Program-made: the position numbers and the translations under genes | Shown: positions 52,591-63,097 of the stretch, in pieces | How the letters are laid out: the number at the start of each line of letters is the position of its first letter | Numbering within the stretch: the first letter of the stretch is position 1 | Origin: Mercenaria mercenaria | Taxonomy: Eukaryota; Mollusca; Bivalvia; Venerida; Veneridae | NCBI RefSeq assembly: GCF_021730395.1 | Contig: NC_069377.1 | Span: 39,758,501-39,822,500, forward strand | Direction: 5' to 3' | DNA length: 64,000 nucleotides | Notes under the pieces: generated by a model | What the model was told of the DNA's origin: nothing | Databases searched by the model: none | What the model saw: the letters and a program-made list of their open reading frames with translations, nothing else

Positions 52591-53609
52591 ATTTAGAGAC
52601 CGTACCATAGCTCTTCGCATACTTTGATTTTTCAAACTAAAGTGATTTTTACAAGTGCACCGGTTACGATAAAAATGTAAACAACGGACTCTGTCTATGA
52701 AACTTTGAAATGAATGAATGACAGTCGATCTTAGTCATAATACTGACTGACAGTGAATTCTAATGACTCCATATGTTGCAGAAAGGTATTTAGTTTGTAA
52801 CTGTAATTTCCCATCAATGGAAATCCTCTCAAAACTGATAAAATACTTACTTATATTTGGACAAAACTCACCGTCTTTGCCGTTCGACAGCTGCAAAAAG
52901 GGCAAATATTAATGATTCAGTGTAAGTAATATTTCACTGGTACTACCAGTTAGTAAGTTCATACTCTGAACAACACGTCAGAGAAATTTGGGCAGATTTG
53001 ACCGATTATGACTCTGGCAGCATTAGATTATATTTTTTATTTACACAAAAATGCCGTTAGGTAACAAAGCGAATACGCCGATAATCCGGAGTTCACCGTT
53101 TATTGTTCCAGTTCACGCAATGTAATTCAGCAATTAAATTGCATAGCTATTAGCTACTGCTGTTATAGGGAAGTGGTAGTGTGTCTGCCTTAGGTGTGAG
53201 AGGTCCTGGGTTCGAGTCCCAGTTAGAGCTTAATTATTTAGATTCTGCTAAAGCATAGATTTGCTGTTAACAGCCGTTTCCAGATGTTCTAAATGTTTTG
53301 CACACAGTATCATGGATCATTATTTAGCATACCAGATCAAAGTTGAATGTTAAATCAAATGCACCCAATTAGAAAATATTGACTATATTATGTCCCTTTG
53401 ATGTTTATGCTCTCCATGTTCAAGAAGAGTTACATTTCCTTGATCACAAAATTTTCGTTAACATGAAAATATTAAATGCTCATAAGTCCACACTTCTGGT
53501 TAAAATATTGTCTATATTTCTGTTTTTGAGAAATATATGGACATTTGTCTTCATTTCAAAGCTTTTTAACTTCAAACCTATGATTTGAAAAACTTAGGTA
53601 CTATCTCTA
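52591..53609. mobile_element. 1-kb TIR insertion with a tRNA-like sequence
   Basis: Breaks the family A array between GGCTGTATTT and ATTTTTCAATTG. The ends ATTTAGAGACCGTACC and GGTACTATCTCTATAT are imperfect inverted repeats (13 of 16). The duplication at the T-rich site is ambiguous. The interior is AT-rich apart from the tRNA-like segment. Confidence 0.55.
53161..53232 (+). other. tRNA-like sequence, proline-type
   Basis: It has an A-box-like TAGGGAAGTGGTAGTG, loop CTTAGGT with AGG at the anticodon position, and a perfect T arm CTGGG-TTCGAGT-CCCAG followed by TTAGAGC. The 5' acceptor strand does not pair with TTAGAGC, so it is probably a tRNA pseudogene or SINE head rather than tRNA-Pro(AGG). 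Confidence 0.55.
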
Positions 53610-53885
53610 TATTTTTCAATTGATCTTTATGAAATTTGGTCAGAATTATTGCCTTGATAAAATCTAGGTTGAATTTGGTTATTGGTCATCTGTGGTCAAA
53701 AACTAGGTCACTAGGTCAAATCAAAGAAAAACCTTGTGTATGCAATAGAGGCTGTATTTTTCAATTGATCTTCATGAAATTTGGTCAGAATGATTGCCTT
53801 GATGAAATCTAGGTCAAGTTTGCATATGGTCATCTGGGGTCAAAAACTAAGTCACTAGGTCAGATCAAAGTAAAACCTTGTGTTG

Positions 53886-54173
53886 CAAGTTTCAAAGCAA
53901 TAGCTTCGATAGTTTAGGAGAAAAGTTGACCTAAACATAAAACTTAACCAAGAAAACTGATATTTTCTAAGTACAAAAGAGGTCATCAGTCTTGCACAAA
54001 GCAGGATGGAGTTATGTATCTTGCTGTACAGGGTCAGCTTATGATGGTGAACAAGTGTTGCAAGCTTTGATAGTTTAGGAGAAAAGCTGACCTAAACATA
54101 AAACTTAACCTGGCGACGCCGACGCCGACGCAGACGCCGACGCAGACGCCGATCAGGCGATGACAATAACTCA
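53886..54173 (-). mobile_element. Family E fragment, minus orientation
   Basis: Contains TTAGGAGAAAAGTTGACCTA and CGCCGACGCAGACGCCGA, then GATGACAATAACTCAT, the reverse complement of the start of the next element. It is head-to-head with it. Confidence 0.7.
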
Positions 54174-55195
54174 TCTTTTTTTAGCTCATCTGATTTTTTG
54201 AAAAAACATGTTGAGTTATTGTCATCACTTGAGCGGTTGTCGGCGTCTGCGTCGGCGTTGCCTGGTTAAGTTTTATGTTTAGGTCAGCTTTTCTCCTAAA
54301 CTATCAAAGCTATTGCTTTGAAACTTAGAATACTTGTTCACCATCATAAGCTAACCCTGTATAGCAAGAAACATAACTCCATCTTGCTTTTTGCAAGATT
54401 TATTTCCCCTTTTGTACTTAGAAAATATCAGATTTCTTGGTTAAGTTTTATGTTTAGGTCAACTTTTCTCCTAAACTATCAAAGCTATTGCTTTGAAACT
54501 TGGAATACGTGTTCACCATCATAAGCAGACCCTGTACATCAAGAAACATAACTCCATCTTGCTTTTTGCAAGATTTATTTCCCCTTTTGGACTTAGAAAA
54601 TCATTTTCTTGGTTAAGTTTTATGTTTAGGTCAGCTTTTATCCTAAACTATCAACGCTATTGCTTTAAAACTTGCAACACTTGTTCACCATCATAAGTTG
54701 ACCCTGTACAGCAAGAAACATAACTCCATCCTGCTTTTTGCAAGATTTATGGCCCCTTTTGGACTTAGAAAATATCAGATTTCTTGGTTAAGTTTTATGT
54801 TTAGGTCAACTTTTTCTCTTAAACTATCAAAGCTATTGCTTTGAAACTTGCAACACTTGTTCACCATCATAAGCTGACCCTGTACAGCAAGCAACATAAC
54901 TCCATTCTGCTTTTTGCAATAATTATTGCCCCTTTTGGACTTAGAAAATCATTTTCTTGGTTGAGTATTATGTTTAAGTCAACTTTTCTCATAAACTATT
55001 AAAGCTATTGCTTTAAAACTTGCAACAGTTTTTCACCATCATAAGTGGACACTGTACATCAAGAAACATAACTCTATCCTGCTTTTTGCAAGAATGATGA
55101 CCCTTTTTAGACTTAGAAAATCATGGGTAGGACAATATTTCTATTACACAAAAGAAATCAGATGAGCGTCAGCACCCGCAAGGCGGTGTTCTTGT
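54174..55195 (+). mobile_element. Family E element, complete
   Basis: Starts TTTTTTTAGCTCATCTGATT and GTCGGCGTCTGCGTCGGCG, then about five ~170-bp units (GTTTAGGTCAACTTTTCTCC; CTATCAAAGCTATTGCTTTG). It ends AAATCAGATGAGCGTC, the hairpin CACCCGCAAGGCGGTG, TTCTTGT. A further minus-strand start (TTTTTAGCTCATCTGATT) remains at about 55204-55222. Confidence 0.75.
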
Positions 55196-55250
55196 CTCTT
55201 CAAAAAATCAGATGAGCTAAAAATGGCACACATTGTTACAGCATTAACAT

Positions 55251-55504
55251 TTACATGCCACTTGTACCAGCCTGCGGTCCTTTTGCATGTGTCTTTAAAT
55301 GTCTACGGAGATTGTTCTTGAACCGGAAACACTTCCCACATTCGATGCATCTTTCAGGTTTCTCTCCACTATGTTTTCTCACATGCTCCGTTAGGTCCGA
55401 TTTCTTCTTGTACTTTGACCCGCAGGTGTCACACTCGTATTTCCCATCAGAATCCTCTAGCCTTGAGTGATCTTGCATGTCTTTTTGCATCTTAAATGTC
55501 TTGC
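55251..55504 (-). CDS. C2H2 zinc-finger protein, 3' terminal exon
   Basis: Acceptor CCTTTTCAG, 83 codons and TAA at 55253-55251. C2H2 fingers bind zinc and usually DNA, so a nuclear regulator is likely (family knowledge). Two intact fingers are visible: YECDTCGSKYKKKSDLTEHV (then RKH) and RCIECGKCFRFKNNLRRHL (then KTH), joined by SGEKPE, close to the standard TGEKP linker. The exon opens with GKTFKMQKDMQDH, the second half of a finger begun in the upstream exon. The end, KGPQAGTSGM, is a short tail. Phases match the exon at 56167-56352. An AATAAA was not found close by; the family E remnants follow the stop almost at once, so the 3' UTR may include transposon sequence. Confidence 0.85.
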
Positions 55505-56166
55505 CTGAAAAGGTTAAAGTAGATATGTAAGTATCTTTTGCGCTAGCATTACTAATATCATTACACTAAGTCTTAAATCAAACTACGGGAACAGGTGTGT
55601 TGTGATTATTATTGCATCATTTTAACAGTTCGACTTGGGGACCATTGAAAATACATTTTTAGCATCTTATCATCACTTCAAATGCGTCTAAATAATGATA
55701 AGTCTTCACAGAAACTGGAATTAATGATAATGTCCAAACACTTTTTAAAAATAATTTTGTTGTTAGGAATTGAGATCTGCCATTCCGTTAACTAACTGTA
55801 TAAGCATATAGATCTAGCATAGTGAAGAAGCAAAATTTGGGTATGTTAAAACTTAAGTCATTTTAACTTGTCATACTTAAAAGATTTTGAAGGAATATTT
55901 TATTTCTTTTCATTCATATAATAAGTATACTAGATGTGTATATAAAATAAATAATCAAAACTGTAGGTGAAAATAGTGAGATTTTATTTTGAAAGCTAAC
56001 GAGACCGGGTTTTGGTCACGAGACGTAATGAATTGTGACTGACCTTCGTTTATAGGTCTATGACCTATGTTTATAAAGATGATCAGTCATAATATTTCGG
56101 ATGCTATTAAATCAGCAATGAACTAACAGAATTTACATAAGAAGTCGCCATTGCTTAATTACATAC

Positions 56167-56352
56167 CACATTTGGTGTATACATATAGTCTGTCATTGCT
56201 GTGCCTGGCTATGTGCGTCCCGAAGTCTTTTCTGGAGAAGGCAAGCATACCACATTGAAGACATTTATGCTTGCCAACACCCGCATGCCTCTTCTCGTGC
56301 TTAATTAAGCCAGACTTGCTTTTATAGCGCATAGAACACAGACGAACATTTT
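56167..56352 (-). CDS. C2H2 zinc-finger protein, internal exon
   Basis: Acceptor TATATTTCAG and donor GTATGT; 62 codons' worth in phase with the terminal exon. One canonical finger, HKCLQCGMLAFSRKDFGTHI (then ARH), is present. The preceding finger (LCSMRYKSKSGLIKHEKRH) has arginine where the second cysteine should be. The finger split by the intron (YVYTKCG + GKTFKMQKDMQDH overlapping at the glycine) has tyrosine for its first cysteine. So two of five visible fingers look unable to hold zinc. Exons further upstream were not found before 58240; the gene's 5' end is unresolved. Confidence 0.8.
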
Positions 56353-58235
56353 CTGAAATATACAATTAATATTTATTAAAAGAATATCAGCATAACTAGA
56401 AAAAAAAGAAAAGGAGGAGGTTCAGGTTAATTTACATCCTGGTGGATCGATTTTTTTATCTCCCGTTTACATGGTGGATCTTTTCATCAGCTGTTTACAT
56501 GATGGATCTTTTTAAATTTTCTCTCAAAACATCCTAAATACATAACCACGGGACAAACTTGAACGTTGATGATAGTGTATGGGCATTTTGGAAGACCCGA
56601 CGACAATTGTTCGAGCTCGTGCACGGTTGTATAAGCGGCTATTAAGCCAGACATGCAAATCTATGGGTCCGTCTACGCAGTGGGTCTTTGAGAGAAAAAA
56701 ATTTTAACATCGTAATCTATAAAACTACAAGGACTGTTAGAAAAGTATATACACCGGGGACACTATAGGACATATAGTTCTTCGATGCACTGAAAGAGAT
56801 TTTGCAAAAAGTCAGTGTTGATAAATAAAGATCAAATTTTACTTTCCGAGCGACAGGTTTGTTTACCTTTGGTGTCCGCGGACGATCGTTTTAGCAGGTG
56901 CGCGATGACGTAGTATCCTCCTATTGGTACATGTAGTGAAGAAAATTTAGACTTTCATGATATCTAATGTTTTCCTTTCTGCACAACAGTTTATTTGTAT
57001 ATATATTTTGCAGTTAAGGAAATTGAGGTGTTAGGTTTTTGCACCTTTTTTTGTCACATCACAACTGTTAGGAAGCACTAGGTGGATTGAGTAGCCTAGG
57101 AAACCTGACAAACTTTTACTTTCTCTAAATTTTGCAAGTTTGGGCAAAAGTCACACATTTTGCGAGTATGCGAGCTTAAATTTGAACCCTGTGAGAATCA
57201 GTATTTTACATTTCAAACAGGAGATACTAGGTAAAAGAATATAGCGCTAGTTTTCAGTTATATTTCTATGCATAATTAGCATCAACTTTATTTAAAATTA
57301 AATTATACTGATGTGTTGGACCTTATTTATTTATCTAAATTTGCCAAGGTCAAACCATTACAACATCATATCAAGTAATGATTTGTATTTTTAAGCAGAA
57401 TAAACAACCTTTTGATTATCCCTGAAATGGGTGGTCCTCTATTGGTTGAATGACCACCTCTGCTTTATGGCACTTTTTTTCATCAAAGTTAATAAACAGT
57501 TCGAAAAATATTATTCCTATGAAAGTGTGTGTTTCACTCTTCAAATGTTTACCAAATTTGTGTGGTTTTATCTAAGAAACTGTGAGGTATGCTAAACAAT
57601 ATTCTACTTTGAAGAATTCAAGAGTGCTAAAATTCAAGTCAGGAAACATGGTTGCAACTTGCAAGAGTTATCTACTCATGGAACTCAAACTCATCAGATT
57701 AGATCCATCTTCTTTTGTCTAAGAATTACTAAGTGATAGGTCTATATAACTGAATACTTTAATATTGTATACTTTCCTAAGTTTAAGAGAGATTCACATT
57801 TTATTTTCAAGTGATCCGCTATTGGCAGTGATCCGCTATTGGTGAGTTGACTGTATACACAAGAGAAAATTATTGCACAAAATTTTGCTTATCTAAAATC
57901 ACTGCCTGTCTTATTGGAAACAGTAACCACTTACTGTAAAAGATAAAGTTATATATCTGTTCTTAATTTTAAAAAAGAACTTTTTCAAAAAAGCCTTAGT
58001 TTTTGCAAGCTAGTACAAATGATCACAAGTCTAGGTTCAGCGAGAAAGCACCTGGCTGTTTCAGAGGGAGAGGGTCATCATGTAAAAGCCTGGATTATTC
58101 ATTGACAACAATCCTTAGAATTTTTCTTCATGGGAATTTTTTTAAGTACCAAACTATAGCAAAAACTCTTTTGTCTATTAATACCGGTTAAGGGGCTCAA
58201 AATAACGAGAAAAGGGCATAATGGTCTCTCAGAAG
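56353..58235. other. Upstream part or first intron of the zinc-finger gene, no exon assigned
   Basis: Contains three degenerate copies of GTTTACATGGTGGATCTTTT (56420-56515), a solo hAT-like end AAATTTGAACCCTG near 57190, and a 17-bp tandem duplication AGTGATCCGCTATTGGY (57811-57844). A GC-richer patch near 56870-56920 with a CRE-like TGACGTA and a minus-strand GGTAAAC donor could be a first exon and promoter, but that is weak. Confidence 0.4.
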
Positions 58236-59948
58236 TGAAGATATTTTTTTTACTATTTTAGATATGACAGACATTTTGTGACCGCTTGCTGTCCGTCGTG
58301 CGTCGTCAGTCGTCCGTTGTCTGTCAACAATTTCTAAAAAAATCTTCTTCTTGAAAACCACTGGGCAGAATTACACCAAACTTCACAGGAATGATCCTTA
58401 GATGGCCCCCTTTCAAAATTATTCAAATAATTGAATTCCATGCAGAACTCTGGTTGCCATGGCAACCGAAAGGAAAAACTTTAAAAATATTCTTGTCCAA
58501 AACCACATGGCCTAGGGCTTTGATATCTGGTGTGTAGCATCAACTAGTGGTCCTCTACCAAAATTGTTCAAATTATCCCCCTAGGGTCAAATATGGCCCC
58601 GCCCCGGGGGTCGCATGGTTTATATAGACTTATATAGGGAAAACTTTGAAAATCTTCTTGTACAAAACCACATGGCCTAGGGCTTTGATATTTGGTACGT
58701 AGCATCATCTAGTGGTCCTCTACCAAGAATGTTCAAATTATCCCCCTAGGGTCAAATATGGCCCCGCCCCGGGGGTCACATGGTTTGACTTGTATAGGAA
58801 AACCTTTGAAAATCTTCTTGTACAAAACCACATGGCCTAGGGCTTTGATATTTGGTATGTAGCATCATCTAGTGGTCCTCTACCAAGATTGTTCAAATTA
58901 TACCCTTAGGGTCAAATATGGCCTGCCCCGGGGTTCACATGGTTAATATAGACTTATATAGGGAGAAGCTTTTAAAATCTTCTTGTCAATAACCTACAAC
59001 ATTCAAATTTGGACCACATGTATAGTTTTGAGTGGCAAGACGAACCTTGACCTGAGTTGACCTTGATTTTGACCTAGTGACCTGCTTTCACATTTCTGTA
59101 GCTACAGCCTTCAAATTTGGACCACATGCATAGTTTCGTGCACTGAAAAAAAAATTGACCTTGACATTGACCTAGTGACCTACTTTCACATTTTTGAAGG
59201 TAAAGGCTTCAAATTTGGACCACATGCATAGTTTTGTGTTAAGAAATGAAATTTGACCTTCATTTTGACCTAGTGACCTACTTTCACATTTTTCAAGCTA
59301 CAGCCTTCAAATTTGGACCACATGCATAGTTTTGTGCACTGAAAAAAACTTTGACCGTGACATTGACCTTGTGACCTAATTTCACATTTTTGAAGGTACA
59401 GTCTTCAAATTTGGACCACATGCATAGTTTTGTGTTCAGAAATGAAATCTGACCTTGATTTTGACCTAGTGACCTTGTTTCACATTTCTCAAGCTACAGC
59501 CTTCGAATTTGGACCACATGCATAGTTTTGTGTACCGATATGAACTTTGATCTTGAGATTGACCTAGTGACCTACTTTCACATTTCTGAAGCTACAGGCT
59601 TCAAATTTGGACCACATGCATATTTTTGCGTTCTGAATTGAAATTTGACATTGATTTTTACCTAGTACCTACTTTCACATTTCTCAAGCTCCAGCCTCCA
59701 AATTTGAAGCACTCGCATAGTTTTGTATACCGAAATGAACTTTGACCTCGAAATTGATCTAGTGACCTACTTTCACATTTCTCAAGCTACAGCTTTCAAA
59801 TTTGGACCACATGGCATGGACCACATGCACAGTGTTGTGTACCAAAATGAAATTTGACCTTGATTTTGACCTTGAGCTAGTCTTGAAATTTGGAACATTT
59901 AAAAATGGCTCAATGGTGGGCGCCAAGATTACTGTGTGATCTCTTGTT
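58236..59948 (+). mobile_element. Family C element, plus orientation
   Basis: Has a GTCCGTCGTGCGTCGTC patch near the start, three ~165-bp units with ATGGCCCCGCCCCGGGGGTC, and about eight ~105-bp units with TTCAAATTTGGACCACATGC. It ends GGGCGCCAAGATTAC, the hairpin GATTACTGTGTGATC, TCTTGTT. The 5' terminus is eroded. It is the inverse counterpart of 31573-33193. Confidence 0.8.
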
Positions 59949-60332
59949 AAAGTTATGGCCCCTGAAATAGTAAAAAAAATGCACATTTTCATCTAATTAT
60001 GTGCCTAGCTCAAAAAGTATTGGATGTAAATTCATGAAACCTTGCTTGAGTCTTTATCATGATATGACCTTGCACACTTGGCATTCTTTTTGAGAATCTG
60101 AGCGCTTATTACAGAGTTATGGCCCTTGGATGACCCAGAATAGTGGATTTTTTGTTTGTGATGCTCATAGCTCAAAAAGTATATGGCCTAGAATAATTAA
60201 CCCTTTTCATAAAATGTTTGTTGAGGCTATACCCCATTAAGACTGCAAACATTTGAATTATTTCCCCTTATTTGTGACAGATGTACCATTGGGGGCACAC
60301 CCTGTGTCCTACAGACACATTCTAGTTTTTAA
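59949..60332 (+). mobile_element. Family F fragment (GGGGGCACACCCTGTG end)
   Basis: Two ~150-bp units (AGCTCAAAAAGTATTGGATG; TTACAGAGTTATGGCCCTT), then ATTGGGGGCACACCCTGTGT and the hairpin TGTCCTACAGACA, CATTCTAGTTTTT. Confidence 0.6.
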
Positions 60333-60985
60333 GGTTAAAGTTTTTCGGCAACCTTTGTTTTTCTGTCATATCATTGTTACTATTGCTTATATCTTACTGT
60401 AGGTTCACATAAACATTGTCCAACATACAAAGTATGTGCAGGGGCTGGGCTGGGCCCATTATACATAAGGTCAAGGTCACCAAGGTGATATACTTAGGTT
60501 ATTTTTAAGGTTAAAGTTTTTCGGCAACCTTTGTTTTTCTGTCATATCTTTGTTACTTTTGCTTATATCTTACTGTAACTTCACATAAACATTGTCCAGC
60601 ATACAAAGTATGTGCAGGGGCTGGTTCCATTATACCCAAGGTCAAGGTCACCAAGTTGTTATACTTGGAATTATTTTCTTGTTAATGTTTTTTGAAAGCT
60701 TCGTTTATAGACATATCTTTGGTACTTTAAAAGATAATGACTTGAAATTAAAAATGTTTCTTTATAATCATCATCTGCATGTGTGGTTACAATCCCCACA
60801 ACTCTAATTGTATTTTTGATAGAATTATGCCCCTTTCATACTTAAAGTTTTTTGGCAATCTTCGCTTTCTGGATATAATTTTTTATCTTGCTGTATCTTC
60901 CTTTTAAAGTAGAGGTCTCTTATTGAGACATAAATTCATTTTACTGTCAAATCACCCAATAGTGTAGCGCACAGCTCTTGTTTCA
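60333..60985 (+). mobile_element. Family B element, 3' half
   Basis: Repeats the two array types of 4026-5350 (GTGCAGGGGCTGG units, then GCATGTGTGGTTACAATCC) and closes AGTGTAGCGCACAGCTCTTGTT. The 5' part is missing, replaced by the family F end. Confidence 0.7.
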
Positions 60986-61320
60986 CTGTGTAGCGACAGG
61001 GATTCATAAAATTTAATACTTTTAATCATAATAATAATTATTGTCCATTAAAATGAGACTTGTAAATTCTTCAGAGTTCTGCCTAATTACAGATCATTAA
61101 ATATTTGTACATTAATAGTTAAAAAATGCCATTTTTGATTGATTGATCTTATTCTACTTTTGTGGGGCATTTTTAGGATGTACACATTTATCTATGATGT
61201 ACATTTATGTGTCCAGAATTAATTCATGGACCTGCATGCATTTATTCACAGTTTGTCTTCATGATTAATAGAATCCCTAGGTTATTAGACTTTAGTTTAA
61301 ATATTGAATTTCCATTTCAG

Positions 61321-61632
61321 AGATTTAAAAAAAAAACAACAGCTGTTCAGGGTGCTGACAAAAAGAAGCATGGTTCTGGAGCACTGGCAACTAGGGAAGA
61401 CTGCTCTACAATGTATGGGTACCATCTTGACCGACAAGCGATGGACTGATGTCAGCTTTAAATGTCGAGATCAGGATCCAGATGACATTGAAGCTTGTAT
61501 ACATGCACATAAAGTCATCCTGGCAGCAAGGAGCCCTGTTTTTGAAGCAATGTTCTATGGTCCCTGCGCTAGTGAGACATATCCACTAAAGATGGAAGAA
61601 ATAGACTCGGAGATATTTGAGTTATTTCTCAT
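61321..61632 (+). CDS. BTB/POZ-domain protein, internal exon
   Basis: Acceptor ATTTCCATTTCAG and donor GTAAGATTTT, open throughout. BTB domains mediate dimerisation and often link substrates to cullin-3 ubiquitin ligases (family knowledge). Visible: EHWQLGKTALQCMGTILTD, then RWTDVSFKC, then the BTB core HAHKVILAARSPVFEAMFYG, and LKMEEIDSEIFELFL, which would lead to the usual YxYTD in the next exon. The VFEAMFYG word and the preceding HWQ segment point to the BTBD1/2/3/6-like group rather than Kelch proteins. The phase-2 end splits an M/I codon. The first ~20 residues (LKKKQQLFRVLTKRS) are less certain. No other exon of the gene was found inside the window; the next is expected downstream. Confidence 0.8.
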
Positions 61633-62123
61633 GTAAGATTTTCTAAAATTTCATTTTCATTTAAACTTCTTGAGAATGTTTCACAGTTTGGTTGAAAAAT
61701 GTGATGTCTTCCTTTGCAAAAGGTTTGCAGTAAAATGTATACTTTACTATTGGGAAACAAAAGAGGTTTCTGCTTGCTATTTTAATATAACAGTATGTAT
61801 CTCAACTTTTTGCTATTAAAGTTAATATGAATGGAAAGTAACTGGATGAACAATGTCACTATTTACAAATATTCTCACACTCTGTATTAGATTATAATTG
61901 AAGCCAAAACACAAACCTGTCATTTATTATAGCAGAATTAGCTGTTAGGATGATGTCTGTCGGATATGATAAATTACAAGAATGTATACCTGTAAAATGA
62001 GGGACATTGGAGATCTATACAAATGTACAAGGACAACCTGTAATGAATATTACTAGTGTTCGGAATTGGTCAAAATTTCTACCCTGATTAATCAGTACAA
62101 AAATAGCCTAACCGTTGATTAAA
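61633..62123 (+). other. Intron-like sequence after the BTB exon
   Basis: AT-rich with no second BTB exon recognised. Confidence 0.45.
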
Positions 62124-62332
62124 TACTGTGAAATCAATAATATTCGTGGCGGACTAATTTTCGTGGATTTCTTGGTTGAGTCAATCCACAAAATTTAATC
62201 CCAACGAACAAGTAAATTCCCATTCATTTTATGTTCAAAAGTTGAAATCCACAAATTCATATCCTCACGAAATTGCCGTTTTGACCAAAACCACGAAATT
62301 TCATGCCCATGAAATTAAATGATTTTACAGTA
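62124..62332. mobile_element. ~209-bp MITE with TACTGT ends
   Basis: TACTGTGAAATCA and TGATTTTACAGTA are inverted repeats with one mismatch. Inner inverted blocks ATTCGTGG and CCACGAAATT also match. The outer TA on each side suggests a TA target, as in Tc1/mariner-type elements. Confidence 0.75.
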
Positions 62333-62701
62333 ACTAATAATGATAAAAAATCAGAATGATACAGGAACAGTGGCCAAAAGAAGATCAAAAAGGTGACCTT
62401 AGAGCAATAGAAGAATTGAAGAATTCCACTGATATTAACCATAATGCCCAGTTATGGTTTTTACCACAAATGAGGCATAATAATAATATTAATATATAAA
62501 ATCATTTTACATACACATAATTAGTTCACAGCAGGAATTTTGACTGCCAGAATGTTATAAAGCACTTAGATTAGTATAAATTTGTGGGTATTGATAGGAC
62601 TTAAAGATTGGTCAACAATGAAGTTTTGTTGATGTATCACATCATAAAATATTTATTTATGTTCAGCGATGCTGTGATTAATCAGCCCATAACTAATAAA
62701 C

Positions 62702-62975
62702 TAGGGGCCTCCGTGGCCAAGTGGTTAAGCTTGCTGACTTCAAATCACTTGCCCCTCACCGATGTGGGTTTGAGCCTCACTTGGGGCATTAAATTCTTCA
62801 TGTGAGGAAGACAACCGTCTGGCTTACGGAAGATTGTTGGTTCTACCCAGGTGCCCACCTGTGATGAATAATGCATGGAGGGGCACCTTGGGCCTTCCTC
62901 CACCGTCAAAGCTGGAAAGTCTCCATATGACCTGAATTGCGTCAGTGCGGAGTTAAACCCAACAAACAAACAACA
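62702..62975 (+). mobile_element. Full-length tRNA-derived SINE
   Basis: The head GGGGCCTCCGTGGCCAAG includes a good A box (TGGCCAAGTGG), and the B box is GGGTTTGAGCCTC. The ~180-base body contains GAGGGGCACCTTGGGCC. It ends GGAGTTAAACCC and (AACA)n. The only SINE here with both promoter boxes. Confidence 0.85.
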
Positions 62976-63097
62976 CTTACAAAAAAGAGTAGTTGCAAAA
63001 AGCCATGCAGAATGTAGATTTTGTTCATGATCATCTTTAAAGCATCTAAGATCTTGGATTCTTTTTTTACAATGTACATAACATGGACTCTGATTAT

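Larger units (their letters stand above)
51743..53885 (+). mobile_element. Family A element interrupted by a 1-kb insertion
   Basis: Starts TTTTTAGCTCACCTGAGG with hairpin and (GTCT)n, then about six units to 52590. Unit sequence resumes at 53610 (ATTTTTCAATTGATC) and runs to about 53885, where an oppositely oriented family E fragment begins. Neighbouring units near 52300 and 52450 are almost identical. Confidence 0.8.

Noticed and set aside
53161-53232. Functional tRNA-Pro(AGG) gene
   Set aside because: The T arm is perfect but the 5' acceptor strand cannot pair with TTAGAGC.
54318-54696. Two similar frames (MKLRILVHHHK / MKLGIRVHHHK) in family E
   Set aside because: They are successive tandem units, not duplicated genes.
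58003-58191. Possible upstream exon of the BTB gene
   Set aside because: The only nearby donor gives the wrong phase for the BTB exon, and the peptide has no family features.
61207-61449. Alternative frame through the start of the BTB exon
   Set aside because: It stops within the exon and lacks the BTB motifs carried by the other frame.
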